64,000 nt of DNA from an uncultured Paracoccaceae bacterium (GTDB lineage: Bacteria; Pseudomonadota; Alphaproteobacteria; Rhodobacterales; Rhodobacteraceae), in contig CALSOO010000002.1 in the NCBI GenBank assembly GCA_943787985.1, positions 186,001-250,000 of the forward strand, given 5' to 3'. The position numbers and the translations under genes are program-made. Of the stretch, positions 57,373 to 64,000 are shown in pieces. Below the pieces are notes generated by a model that worked only from the letters and a program-made list of their open reading frames with translations, was not told where the DNA came from and ran no database searches. Numbering within the stretch: position 1 is the first letter of the stretch; every line of letters begins with the position of its first letter.

Positions 57373-58779
57373 TCACTGGAAGATGACCTGAATGTCGGTG
57401 TTCTCCATCAGACCTTCGTCGCCGAATTCAACGCCGATGCCTGACTTTTTCACACCGCCAAACGGGGCGTTCGGTTGCAGCGCACCGTGCTTGTTGATCC
57501 ACACAGAACCGCTTTCCATCCGCATGGCCAATGACTTGGCCTTGTCCATATCGTTGGTCCAGATGGACCCGCCAAGACCCGCATCCGATGCATTGGCACG
57601 CTCCAGTGCGTCTTCGACATCGCGGTAACGCAACAGCGGGACTGCAGGGCCAAACTGCTCTTCTGTGACCAGCGGATGACTGTCGTCGAGGTCAGAGATA
57701 ATCGTGATGTCGTGAAACTGGCCTTCGCCGGTATCACCGCCAAGCAAGACAGTGCCATCCTTGGCACCCGCTTGAACAAGCCGAGCGACTTTTTCATGCT
57801 GGAACGGTGTGGTCAGCGGCCCCATGACAACGCCGTCTTCAAGGCCGTTGCCCATTGGCATATTCTTGGCAAAGTCTACCAATGCTTCGGCCACCGCATC
57901 ATGCACGTCTTCATGCACATACATCCGTTTCATCGCCGCACAGGTTTGGCCGGTGTTGATAAAGGCCCCCCAATACAGCCCCTCAGCAATCGCTTTGGGA
58001 TCGACGTCAGGCAATATGATACCCGCGTCATTGCCACCCAGCTCCAGTGTCAGGCGTTTCATGGTTGTTGCCGCGCTTTGCATGACCTTTTCACCTGTCG
58101 CGGTCGAGCAAGTGAACACAATTTTGCGGATGTCGGGATGCTGCGCCATCGCGGCCCCGATGTTGGTGCCCTGATCGTCTGATGTGATAATGTTCAACAC
58201 ACCGGCGGGCAGGATTTCGTTCATGATTTGAACGGCCAACATTGTAGAGAGTGGCGTGAACGGTGACGGCTTGATCACAACGGTGTTGCCCGCGCGCAAA
58301 GCTGGCATGATGTGCCAGATCGCAATGATCAGCGGCCAGTTCCAAGGCGTGATCGATCCGACAACGCCAAGGGACTTGCGGTGCAATTCAACGCGCCCCT
58401 CGTCATCGTCTTGCAAGACTTTGACCGGCATTTCGAGGCTGGCGGTATATCCTGTCCATGCAACGGCGCCAGCAAGTTCAAAATGTGATCCAAGGCCAGC
58501 CAGCGGTTTGCCGTTTTCTTGGGTCAGCAGTTCTGCCAGCTCCTCCTTGCGAGCATCCAATGCGCCAGCCAATGCGCCAATCGCCTTCTGGCGGTCTGCG
58601 TCAGGCAAAGCAGCCCAAGACGGATATGCCAGCTTTGCAGCGCTCACAGCGCGATCCAGATCATCTGTTGTTGCGTTTGTTACAGTGCCCACAACCGCGC
58701 CCGTAGCGGGGTTCAAAACGGCAAAGGTGTCTTGTCCGGAGACCTGACGGCCACCGATTGTCATGCCAAAATCCAGCAT
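57373..58779 (-). CDS. NAD(P)-dependent aldehyde dehydrogenase
   Basis: 468 residues from ATG 58779 (GGGAGAG upstream; the frame extends to 58947 without family similarity). Motifs are GSITPWNWPLIIAIWHI, the Glu site LTLELGGNDAGIILPDVD, the catalytic Cys in GAFINTGQTCAAMKRMYVHE and the C-terminal EEQFGPAVPLLRY. It is divergent from the MarR gene; the 58780-59024 gap holds palindromic operator candidates. The aldehyde is not identifiable. Confidence 0.92.
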   Translation of the reverse strand: MLDFGMTIGGRQVSGQDTFAVLNPATGAVVGTVTNATTDDLDRAVSAAKLAYPSWAALPDADRQKAIGALAGALDARKEELAELLTQENGKPLAGLGSHFELAGAVAWTGYTASLEMPVKVLQDDDEGRVELHRKSLGVVGSITPWNWPLIIAIWHIMPALRAGNTVVIKPSPFTPLSTMLAVQIMNEILPAGVLNIITSDDQGTNIGAAMAQHPDIRKIVFTCSTATGEKVMQSAATTMKRLTLELGGNDAGIILPDVDPKAIAEGLYWGAFINTGQTCAAMKRMYVHEDVHDAVAEALVDFAKNMPMGNGLEDGVVMGPLTTPFQHEKVARLVQAGAKDGTVLLGGDTGEGQFHDITIISDLDDSHPLVTEEQFGPAVPLLRYRDVEDALERANASDAGLGGSIWTNDMDKAKSLAMRMESGSVWINKHGALQPNAPFGGVKKSGIGVEFGDEGLMENTDIQVIFQ

Positions 58780-58931
58780 CAAACTCTCCCAATGTACTGG
58801 TAGCAGTGCTCGTGGATAGGCTTGAAGAGAATCGATATTGCCTTCGTCACATTCAAGCCATTGAAACTGCTTCCAATTTACTCCCATTTGGTCGCGCTCG
58901 TCGCGAACTGTCCAAAATGTACACGCTTGAT

Positions 58932-58964
58932 GTTGCACAAGCAACATTAAGTTGCACCCGCAAC
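58932..58964. promoter_or_regulatory. Two tandem GTTGC-N4-GCAAC palindromes (MarR operator candidates)
   Basis: GTTGC ACAA GCAAC at 58932-58945 and GTTGC ACCC GCAAC at 58951-58964 lie 19 bases centre to centre. That places them near the same helical face, between the aldehyde dehydrogenase gene and the divergent MarR gene. Confidence 0.65.
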
Positions 58965-59010
58965 AATGTCGGGTGCCAGCTTCCCTCGCTTGGCTTACCT
59001 TTTTAAATGC

Positions 59011-59024
59011 AGTAACGCGTTACT
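59011..59024. promoter_or_regulatory. Perfect 14-bp palindrome abutting the MarR start codon
   Basis: AGTAACGCGTTACT is a perfect palindrome ending directly before ATG 59025 and occupying the ribosome-site position. It could serve as an autoregulatory operator of the MarR protein or of another dimeric repressor. Confidence 0.55.
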
Positions 59025-59558
59025 ATGGATACGCCCGAACAAACCCTGATTTCAGAAACACTGTTTCTTGTGGATGTCGAAGACCCGGAGACGGGGGCGA
59101 CATTCCAAACGCTGAGCATCTCGCGCACACCAGCAATGCTGTTGTCTTTTGCCGCCAACAAATTCACCGAAGCCGCATCTGCGTTTTTCAAGGACAACTT
59201 TAACCTCGGTCCCGTTGATTGGCGTATGTTGTTTTTGCTCGCACGACTGCCGGGCATTACAGCCATCCAAGCAGCAAAAACGATCGGCGTTGACAAAGGT
59301 ACGGTTAGCCGAAGTGTTGGGCGACTAAGTAAGACTGAACTCATTGTCGCGGGCGAACTTCATGCGAATGGCCGCAGTCGTAGCTTGTCACTCAGCCAGA
59401 CTGGGCGGCAGCTACATGATCGAATTCTCGCAGAGGCTATCGATCAGCATAGGCACTTGCTCAAAGGGTTTACTTTGTCAGAAATCAACATGTTCTGCGA
59501 AATGCTTCTTCGATTCACCCAGAACCAAGAAGATCTCATCCAAAGCGCCCGCGATTAA
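59025..59558 (+). CDS. MarR-family transcriptional regulator
   Basis: 177 residues with a winged helix-turn-helix: dimer helix AANKFTEAASAFFKDNFNLG, core VDWRMLFLLARLPGITAIQA, recognition region IGVDKGTVSRSVGRLSKTEL and wing HANGRSRSLSLSQTGRQLHD. A roughly 35-residue N-terminal extension (ETLFLVDVEDPETGATF) is longer than usual. It is divergent from the aldehyde dehydrogenase and probably represses that operon until a substrate or CoA-thioester ligand binds. No clear Shine-Dalgarno was seen, because a palindrome fills that place. Confidence 0.9.
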   Translation: MDTPEQTLISETLFLVDVEDPETGATFQTLSISRTPAMLLSFAANKFTEAASAFFKDNFNLGPVDWRMLFLLARLPGITAIQAAKTIGVDKGTVSRSVGRLSKTELIVAGELHANGRSRSLSLSQTGRQLHDRILAEAIDQHRHLLKGFTLSEINMFCEMLLRFTQNQEDLIQSARD

Positions 59559-60228
59559 CCGCTGCTGAACCGTAGTTGGACAGTCCGAAATTGGGAGCCC
59601 GCACCGCGGTATTCCTTCCAGAAATGAAAATCGGCTTCGGACCTGGTTGTCTATGGGTAACCTGTATGTCTTCCAAAGGAGAAATTATCTGCGTGACACA
59701 AGATCAACACTTTGGGCCAGGATCTGTTAAGGGTCGTGACTGACGTACAAGGTCACAGTCAGGTTCATCTATGCTGCGTCAGCGTAAAACTCGGTGCTGC
59801 CGCGCAGCGGGAAAACCCGCCATTCAAGCAGAGCGCAACAAGGATCAAACGTCGAATGCACAGGTTGCGGACAAAACCGACTTTCACTGCGGTACTGTCC
59901 AATGCCCGCTTTTGGCCTGTGTTCCCTTTGCACGGACCGGTTTCTGAGCCCAAGTCTTTATACTTACGAGGTTCTCTGATGACGATCGGACATGTCAGTC
60001 AATCAATAGTTGGTTCAACGTTTGATTTGACGAATTCCTTGACGCACTATTGCTCCATTTCTGCTAGTTTAACGGACGCTCAAACCAAAGTGGTGGATCC
60101 ACTATTAGCGCGCCTGCGGACTGCAGATCGATCGATTAGCACACTCTGTACATCGCTCTATCCGTACCGATCATTTCAAAAAATTCTCGGTGGGGCACAA
60201 TCCCAGCGTTAGGGCGCTAAATTCAATA
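59559..60228. other. Non-coding stretch between the MarR gene and the hydroxyacid dehydrogenase gene
   Basis: An open frame on the plus strand (59712-60212) has no family-like composition and no good start, and it is not accepted. Base composition is mixed and I saw no RNA gene, inverted repeats of transposon type or terminator with a T-run. It may be a relic of lost sequence. Confidence 0.5.
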
Positions 60229-61326
60229 CTACTTTCCGATTACTGTTCGCGCAGTTTGGGCCATGGCTGAGGATAATTCCTCGCTAAGGACATCCCATAG
60301 TTTTTGCAGGCCATCCTCGCCCGCAGCGGCGATTGCGAACTGAAGGGCGCGGCCAAAGAATGTGAAGTCGGCTCCACAATCAAACGCCTTCAAGACATCC
60401 TCGCCCGAGCGCAAGCCGCTGTCGTAAAACAGAGGGAAATCTGGACCGACAGCAGCGCGGATTAAGGGCAGCCTGTCGATCGGTGCAGGCGCGCTTTGCA
60501 ATTGGCGCGATCCGTGGCTGGAAACCTGAATGGCATCCACGCCTGCTTTTTGCAGCGAAACCGCATCGTCGACGTTCAGAACGCCTTTAATGACAAGATT
60601 TCCGGACCACATGTCGCGCAAACGGGCGAGTGTGCCCCAATCGGCCTTGGCGCGACTTTCGGTGCGATCAAAGTCATAGCCGTCCATTTCGAAGTTCGCC
60701 ATTTGGGGTTTGCCAGCTGCCAGTTGTGTCAGCGACCAGCGCGGATGCAGGGCGAAGTCGACAAATTGGCGTGGGCCGATTGCGAACGGCATCTTAAACC
60801 CGTGGCGCAATTCACGCGGGCGGCGGCCTACCTCGGGCACATCAACGGTCATAACGAGGGTTTTGTAACCAGCGGCTTTGGCGCGTTCCACCAGTTTGAA
60901 CGTCCCTGCCCCGTCGCCGGAAAAGTACAATTGAAACCAAGCATGGCCTTCGGCCACGTCGATGATTTTTTCCATTGGGGTTGAGGCGACAGTGCTGACC
61001 CCGTGAGGCACGCGGTATTTGGCGGCCAAACGCGCCAGCATCAAATCAGCGCCGGGCGCGCTTAGGTTGCACATGCCCATGGGTGCAATGCCAAACGGGC
61101 GATCCGCGCGCGTGCCAAACAGATTTACGCCCAGATCACGCTTGGACACATCCTGCAAAATTCGTGGTTCCAGCGTCAGCCCGTCAAGGGCCGCACGATT
61201 ACGCGCAGCCCCCGTTTCGTTACCAGCGGCCCCATCGATGTAATCAAACACCATCCAGGGCAGCCGCCGTTTTGCCAGCCGCCGCGCGTCCTCGGTCGAA
61301 TGAATATGCGCGGCGGCTGACATCAT
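60229..61326 (-). CDS. FMN-dependent alpha-hydroxy acid dehydrogenase
   Basis: A roughly 365-residue TIM-barrel flavoenzyme of the lactate dehydrogenase/glycolate oxidase family. ATG 61326 or 61323 follows the comE stop. Motifs are RLPWMVFDYIDGAAGNE, FGIAPMGMCNLSAPGADLML, WFQLYFSGD and TLVMTVDVPEVGRRPRELRH. The catalytic His is in VSSHGSRQLQSAPAPIDRLP, and the phosphate loop is YDSGLRSGEDVLKAFDCGAD. Next to comDE it could oxidise sulfolactate to sulfopyruvate, but lactate or another 2-hydroxy acid is equally possible from sequence alone. Confidence 0.88.
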   Translation of the reverse strand: MMSAAAHIHSTEDARRLAKRRLPWMVFDYIDGAAGNETGAARNRAALDGLTLEPRILQDVSKRDLGVNLFGTRADRPFGIAPMGMCNLSAPGADLMLARLAAKYRVPHGVSTVASTPMEKIIDVAEGHAWFQLYFSGDGAGTFKLVERAKAAGYKTLVMTVDVPEVGRRPRELRHGFKMPFAIGPRQFVDFALHPRWSLTQLAAGKPQMANFEMDGYDFDRTESRAKADWGTLARLRDMWSGNLVIKGVLNVDDAVSLQKAGVDAIQVSSHGSRQLQSAPAPIDRLPLIRAAVGPDFPLFYDSGLRSGEDVLKAFDCGADFTFFGRALQFAIAAAGEDGLQKLWDVLSEELSSAMAQTARTVIGK

Positions 61327-61328
61327 TT

Positions 61329-61883
61329 TCAGGCTTTCACGGCTTCCATAAAGCGATGCTTGATGACCACCGGGTCCATCGTGATGACGGGCAGCTTGAT
61401 ATTGCCACTGTCGCATTTGCACACGATGATCGTCATCTCATCGCTGTCGATGGCCGCTTGCAAAACAGGACCAAGATCTTTGTCCTGCACTTCTATCACG
61501 GTGTCACACCCACAGGCGCGAGCCACAGCCGTAAGCGAGGTTTTCTTGCCCGCATAGGTCGGCTGATCGCCTGTGGAGCCGTAAGACCCGTTGTCGATGA
61601 TCAGCAGCGTGAAGTTGCCCGTCGCGTTGTTGGCGATGGTAGGTAGCGTGCCAAGGTTGGTCAAAACCGACCCGTCGCCATCAATGGAAATAACAGACTT
61701 GGATTGAGCCAACGCAAGGCCGAACCCGATGGAGGAGCTAAGCCCCATGGTGCCGAGCATGTAAAAATTCGTCGGCTGATCGTCGATCATATGCAGCTCT
61801 TGGCTGGGCAAACCGATGTTACAAACAACAAGGTGATCACGGATGATCGGCGCGATTTCTTTTAGGATTTCTGAACGTATCAT
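61329..61883 (-). CDS. comE: Sulfopyruvate decarboxylase beta subunit (ComE-type, thiamine diphosphate binding)
   Basis: 184 residues from ATG 61883, overlapping comD by ATGA. The thiamine-diphosphate motif begins SIDGDGSVLTNLGTLPTIAN and closes at LLIIDNGSYGSTGDQPTYAG. With ComD it forms the split decarboxylase that converts 3-sulfopyruvate to sulfoacetaldehyde. Phosphonopyruvate decarboxylase is a close relative but is usually one chain. The adjacent FMN dehydrogenase supports a sulfonate route. No xsc or pta gene is in the window. Confidence 0.82.
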   Translation of the reverse strand: MIRSEILKEIAPIIRDHLVVCNIGLPSQELHMIDDQPTNFYMLGTMGLSSSIGFGLALAQSKSVISIDGDGSVLTNLGTLPTIANNATGNFTLLIIDNGSYGSTGDQPTYAGKKTSLTAVARACGCDTVIEVQDKDLGPVLQAAIDSDEMTIIVCKCDSGNIKLPVITMDPVVIKHRFMEAVKA

Positions 61884-62386
61884 TGGTCGCCGTAACCTCC
61901 CCAGAAGTTGGCGTCCGTCAGGATCGCCACAGGTTTGTTGCACATGAAGGTGTACTTCAGGATGTTGTCGAATTCCCGGACATCGTCTTGCCAGTGAAAA
62001 TGGTAGGTAGGGATGTGCATTTGGGCCAAAAGCGCCTTTGTATGCACCGCCATTTCAACCTGACAGGCCACAGGTTCGCGCAGCTCTCCGCGGTATGAAA
62101 TGATCATCGGCAAAGGCATGCGGTAAAACTGGGTCAACGTCGCCAGCGTGTTGATCGTCACGCCGATGGCGGTGTTCTGCATGATAATGGCAGAGCGTTT
62201 GCCACCCATGAATGCACCAGCACATAGCCCCATGCCTTCGTCTTCTTTATTGGACGGGATGTGGAAAATCTCGCTCCGCTGATCGATCTCTTCGATCACA
62301 CCAGCCAGCTGTTTGCATGGCACGGTGGTCACAAAAGAGACGTCATTGGCGACAAGATCATCGGTGATCTTCTTGTCGATGTTCAT
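61880..62386 (-). CDS. comD: Sulfopyruvate decarboxylase alpha subunit (ComD-type)
   Basis: 168 residues, the pyrimidine-binding half of the thiamine enzyme. It has LVANDVSFVTTVPCKQLAGV, the Glu-containing HIPSNKEDEGMGLCAGAFMG motif and MPLPMIISYRGELREP. Its stop overlaps the comE start. Short alpha and beta chains encoded as a pair are the hallmark of ComDE rather than single-chain decarboxylases. Confidence 0.83.
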   Translation of the reverse strand: MNIDKKITDDLVANDVSFVTTVPCKQLAGVIEEIDQRSEIFHIPSNKEDEGMGLCAGAFMGGKRSAIIMQNTAIGVTINTLATLTQFYRMPLPMIISYRGELREPVACQVEMAVHTKALLAQMHIPTYHFHWQDDVREFDNILKYTFMCNKPVAILTDANFWGGYGDQ

Positions 62387-62428
62387 AGGTAAAGACCTTT
62401 CAAGGTTGGTGCTTTTAAAATGAATGGT

Positions 62429-62836
62429 TCAGCTGCGGTACACATGCACAGCACAAGGGGCGTGGCGCACAACGCGCGCCGCGGTTGAGCCAAGAAGATA
62501 GTCACTGAAGCCCGGTTTGTGCGATCCCATCACAATGCAATCAACGCCGTTGTCGCCTGCATAATCGATGATGGAACGATAGGTGTGACCGATCACCATT
62601 TCCGCTTTGACGCCGTTCAGATGGGCGGTTTTTGCCGTAAGCTCTGCCTTCGCGTTGGCGACCGCTTCTTTCTGTGCATCGCGGCTCAGGTAGGCATTCA
62701 CCGACCCTTGAGGCGCCTCATAGACGTGCAAGGCAATAATCTCACCGCTGCCGGCCGTTAGCGCGCCCGCGATTTCTAATGTGTTGGAAGAAACGCCGTG
62801 ATCCAGCGCCATGGGAACGAGGATTTTCTTGTACAT
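62429..62836 (-). CDS. Universal stress protein, UspA family
   Basis: 135 residues with MYKKILVPMALDHG at the start. The ATP-binding Gly loop VMGSHKPGFSDYLLGSTAARV is followed by RHAPCAVHVYRS at the end. The start is ATG 62836 with GGAGATCC upstream. It lies 42 bases upstream of comD in the same direction, so it is probably co-transcribed. Confidence 0.92.
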   Translation of the reverse strand: MYKKILVPMALDHGVSSNTLEIAGALTAGSGEIIALHVYEAPQGSVNAYLSRDAQKEAVANAKAELTAKTAHLNGVKAEMVIGHTYRSIIDYAGDNGVDCIVMGSHKPGFSDYLLGSTAARVVRHAPCAVHVYRS

Positions 62837-62865
62837 CTCAGGATCTCCTTTTTGATTTGGTGCCG

Positions 62866-63849
62866 TCAGGACCACGGGGTTAAAATGATCTTCGGGGCGG
62901 CTACAGAGCCCGCTTTGATGTCTTTGAACGCCTGTTGCCCCTCCGACAGATCGCGCGGTTCTGTCCAATCAAGCGCACCAAGGCTGCCATCGAAAATCGC
63001 CGCCGCCGTGTCACAAAAATCTTGGGCGGTGTAGGTATATGTGCCGATAAACGTGATTTCCTGCAGGGTGACGCGGCGCACATCGATCCCGCCGCTGTCC
63101 TCGCCCAAACCGACATGGACGATGACCCCGCCCGGAGCCGCGCAGACACTGGCGACGCTGCGCGTAACTGCATATCCAACAGCATCAACGACAATGCTGA
63201 ACTGGCCGCTCGCGCTGGCTGTCACGGTTCTGCTGACATGTGTCCACCAGATAGGCACGACGCGTGTCGTTGGGTTCTGCGATGGTGACGGTCTTCAATA
63301 CCCATGGCCTTTAGGGCCAATGCAGCCGCCAAACCAATAGCACCCCCACCCACAACCAAGGCCATTTTCTCCATCGACGGATGCAGGGCCTGCGTGGCCA
63401 ATCGCGCAGCATGCCAGCTCACGGCGAGGGGTTCTGCAAGCGACGCTTTAATCAACGACACATCTTCCGGAACCTCGACCAGATTGCGATCCGGCATGGC
63501 AATGAACTGCGCAAAGGCCCCTTCGCGCGGCTGCATCGAAATGATCTGACGTGTCGGGCAAAGGTTTTCACGCCCCGCTTTGCACGCTGTGCAGGTTCCA
63601 CATGTCACCAAGGGGTTTATCGTGACGCGAGTGCCATCGCGCGCGCCGCCAACAATCGTGCCCGCAGCCTCGTGACCCAGGATCAACGGCGCGGGTCGGC
63701 GTGCATCATGACCGACATAGGCGTGCATGTCGCTGCCACAGATCCCGACGGCCTCGACCTTGATCAGATGCTCGTCCGCGCTTGGAACGGGATCAGGCAT
63801 ATCCCGAAAGGTCAGCGTTTCGACACCATCGTATACCAGATGCTTTCAT
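62866..63849 (-). CDS. Zinc-dependent alcohol dehydrogenase (MDR family, frameshifted)
   Basis: Corrected length is about 326 residues. The start ATG 63849 overlaps the SDR stop. A +1 base near 63839 breaks the frame, and further indels lie near 63240-63280. Motifs are [15 protein letters not shown] and [11 protein letters not shown] (catalytic zinc), four structural zinc Cys in [32 protein letters not shown] (NAD fold) and a C-terminus ending [11 protein letters not shown]. It could oxidise a hydroxyl of the substrate handled by the neighbouring dehydrogenases. Its own substrate is unknown. Confidence 0.88.
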
Positions 63850-64000
63850 TTCGCGGTGAACCCCCCGTCGACCATCAAGACCTGTCCTGTCACATACGCC
63901 GATGCGTCCGAACATAGGAACAAGACCGGTCCATCCATATCCTCCAGGCGGCCATTGCGGCCCGCACAGGTTTGCGCCGCATTGCGCGCGGCGCGGTCTG
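63846..64000 (-). CDS. Short-chain dehydrogenase, C-terminal fragment (cut by window end)
   Basis: Only about 50 C-terminal residues are present. They read [20 protein letters not shown], then [17 protein letters not shown] before TGA at 63846. This is the standard SDR ending (Asp-Gly-Gly). The stop overlaps the start of the zinc alcohol dehydrogenase as ATGA, so both are in one operon with uspA and comDE. Confidence 0.85.
   Translation of the reverse strand, partial: DRAARNAAQTCAGRNGRLEDMDGPVLFLCSDASAYVTGQVLMVDGGFTAK

Noticed and set aside
59712..60212. A 166-codon plus-strand frame
   Set aside because: No good ribosome site, no domain, mixed composition; treated as non-coding.
1..64000. 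CRISPR arrays, tRNA or rRNA genes, insertion sequences
   Set aside because: No spaced direct repeats, cloverleaf-like segments, rRNA signatures or transposase frames were recognised in reading; this was by eye only.

Overview
The window looks like a chromosome segment of a marine alphaproteobacterium of the Rhodobacterales (Roseobacter group). The evidence is a complete rhodobacterial-type gene transfer agent (GTA) cluster, a smo/mtlK-type polyol ABC operon, a fabD-fabG-acpP-fabF-mltG block, a long acidic ribosomal protein L9, and sulfonate-type ComDE genes. No rRNA, tRNA, CRISPR array or intact insertion sequence was seen. No plasmid or phage-integration feature was seen either.

Layout. 1-14.4 kb (- strand): GTA structural genes from gp15 at the left back to gp1 at the right, tightly overlapped (ATGA/TGATG junctions). 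A good sigma70-type promoter and a hairpin lie ahead of gp1. 14.7-21.6 kb: cell wall and fatty acid synthesis (mltG, fabF, acpP, fabG, fabD), a GNAT acetyltransferase and a broken secreted orphan. 21.8-32.0 kb: cytochrome b561-YceI fusion, free YceI, rpsF-rpsR-rplI, MltB-type transglycosylase, a cpdB-type nucleotidase, alternative oxidase, a small SLT lipoprotein and trigger factor. 32.3-42.0 kb: FkbM methyltransferase, a flavin oxidoreductase and a polyol uptake/oxidation operon with its AraC regulator. 42.2-45.3 kb: a response regulator and a phytochrome-like HWE kinase that has lost its chromophore attachment residues. 45.5-53.5 kb (+ strand): a five-gene operon of Trypco2-like protein, trypsin-like protease with an extra domain, MoxR AAA+ ATPase and two large membrane proteins. 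This is the most unusual system in the window and resembles MoxR/vWA-centred conflict systems. 54-59.6 kb: acyl-CoA synthetase, DUF2306-like membrane protein and aldehyde dehydrogenase, with a divergent MarR regulator and clear palindromic operator candidates. 60.2-64 kb: FMN hydroxyacid dehydrogenase, sulfopyruvate decarboxylase subunits ComE/ComD, UspA, zinc alcohol dehydrogenase and an SDR cut by the window end.

Sequence quality. Many conserved, often essential genes (fabF, fabG, most GTA genes from gp15 to gp3, cpdB, the terminal alcohol dehydrogenase) are broken by single-base frameshifts. Those traced by hand are mostly +1 insertions, with a few -1. Removing them restores normal-length family proteins. 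This points to an unpolished, insertion-prone consensus, especially between about 3.9 and 12.2 kb, rather than real gene decay. Coordinates of broken genes below are given from their inferred true start to true stop.
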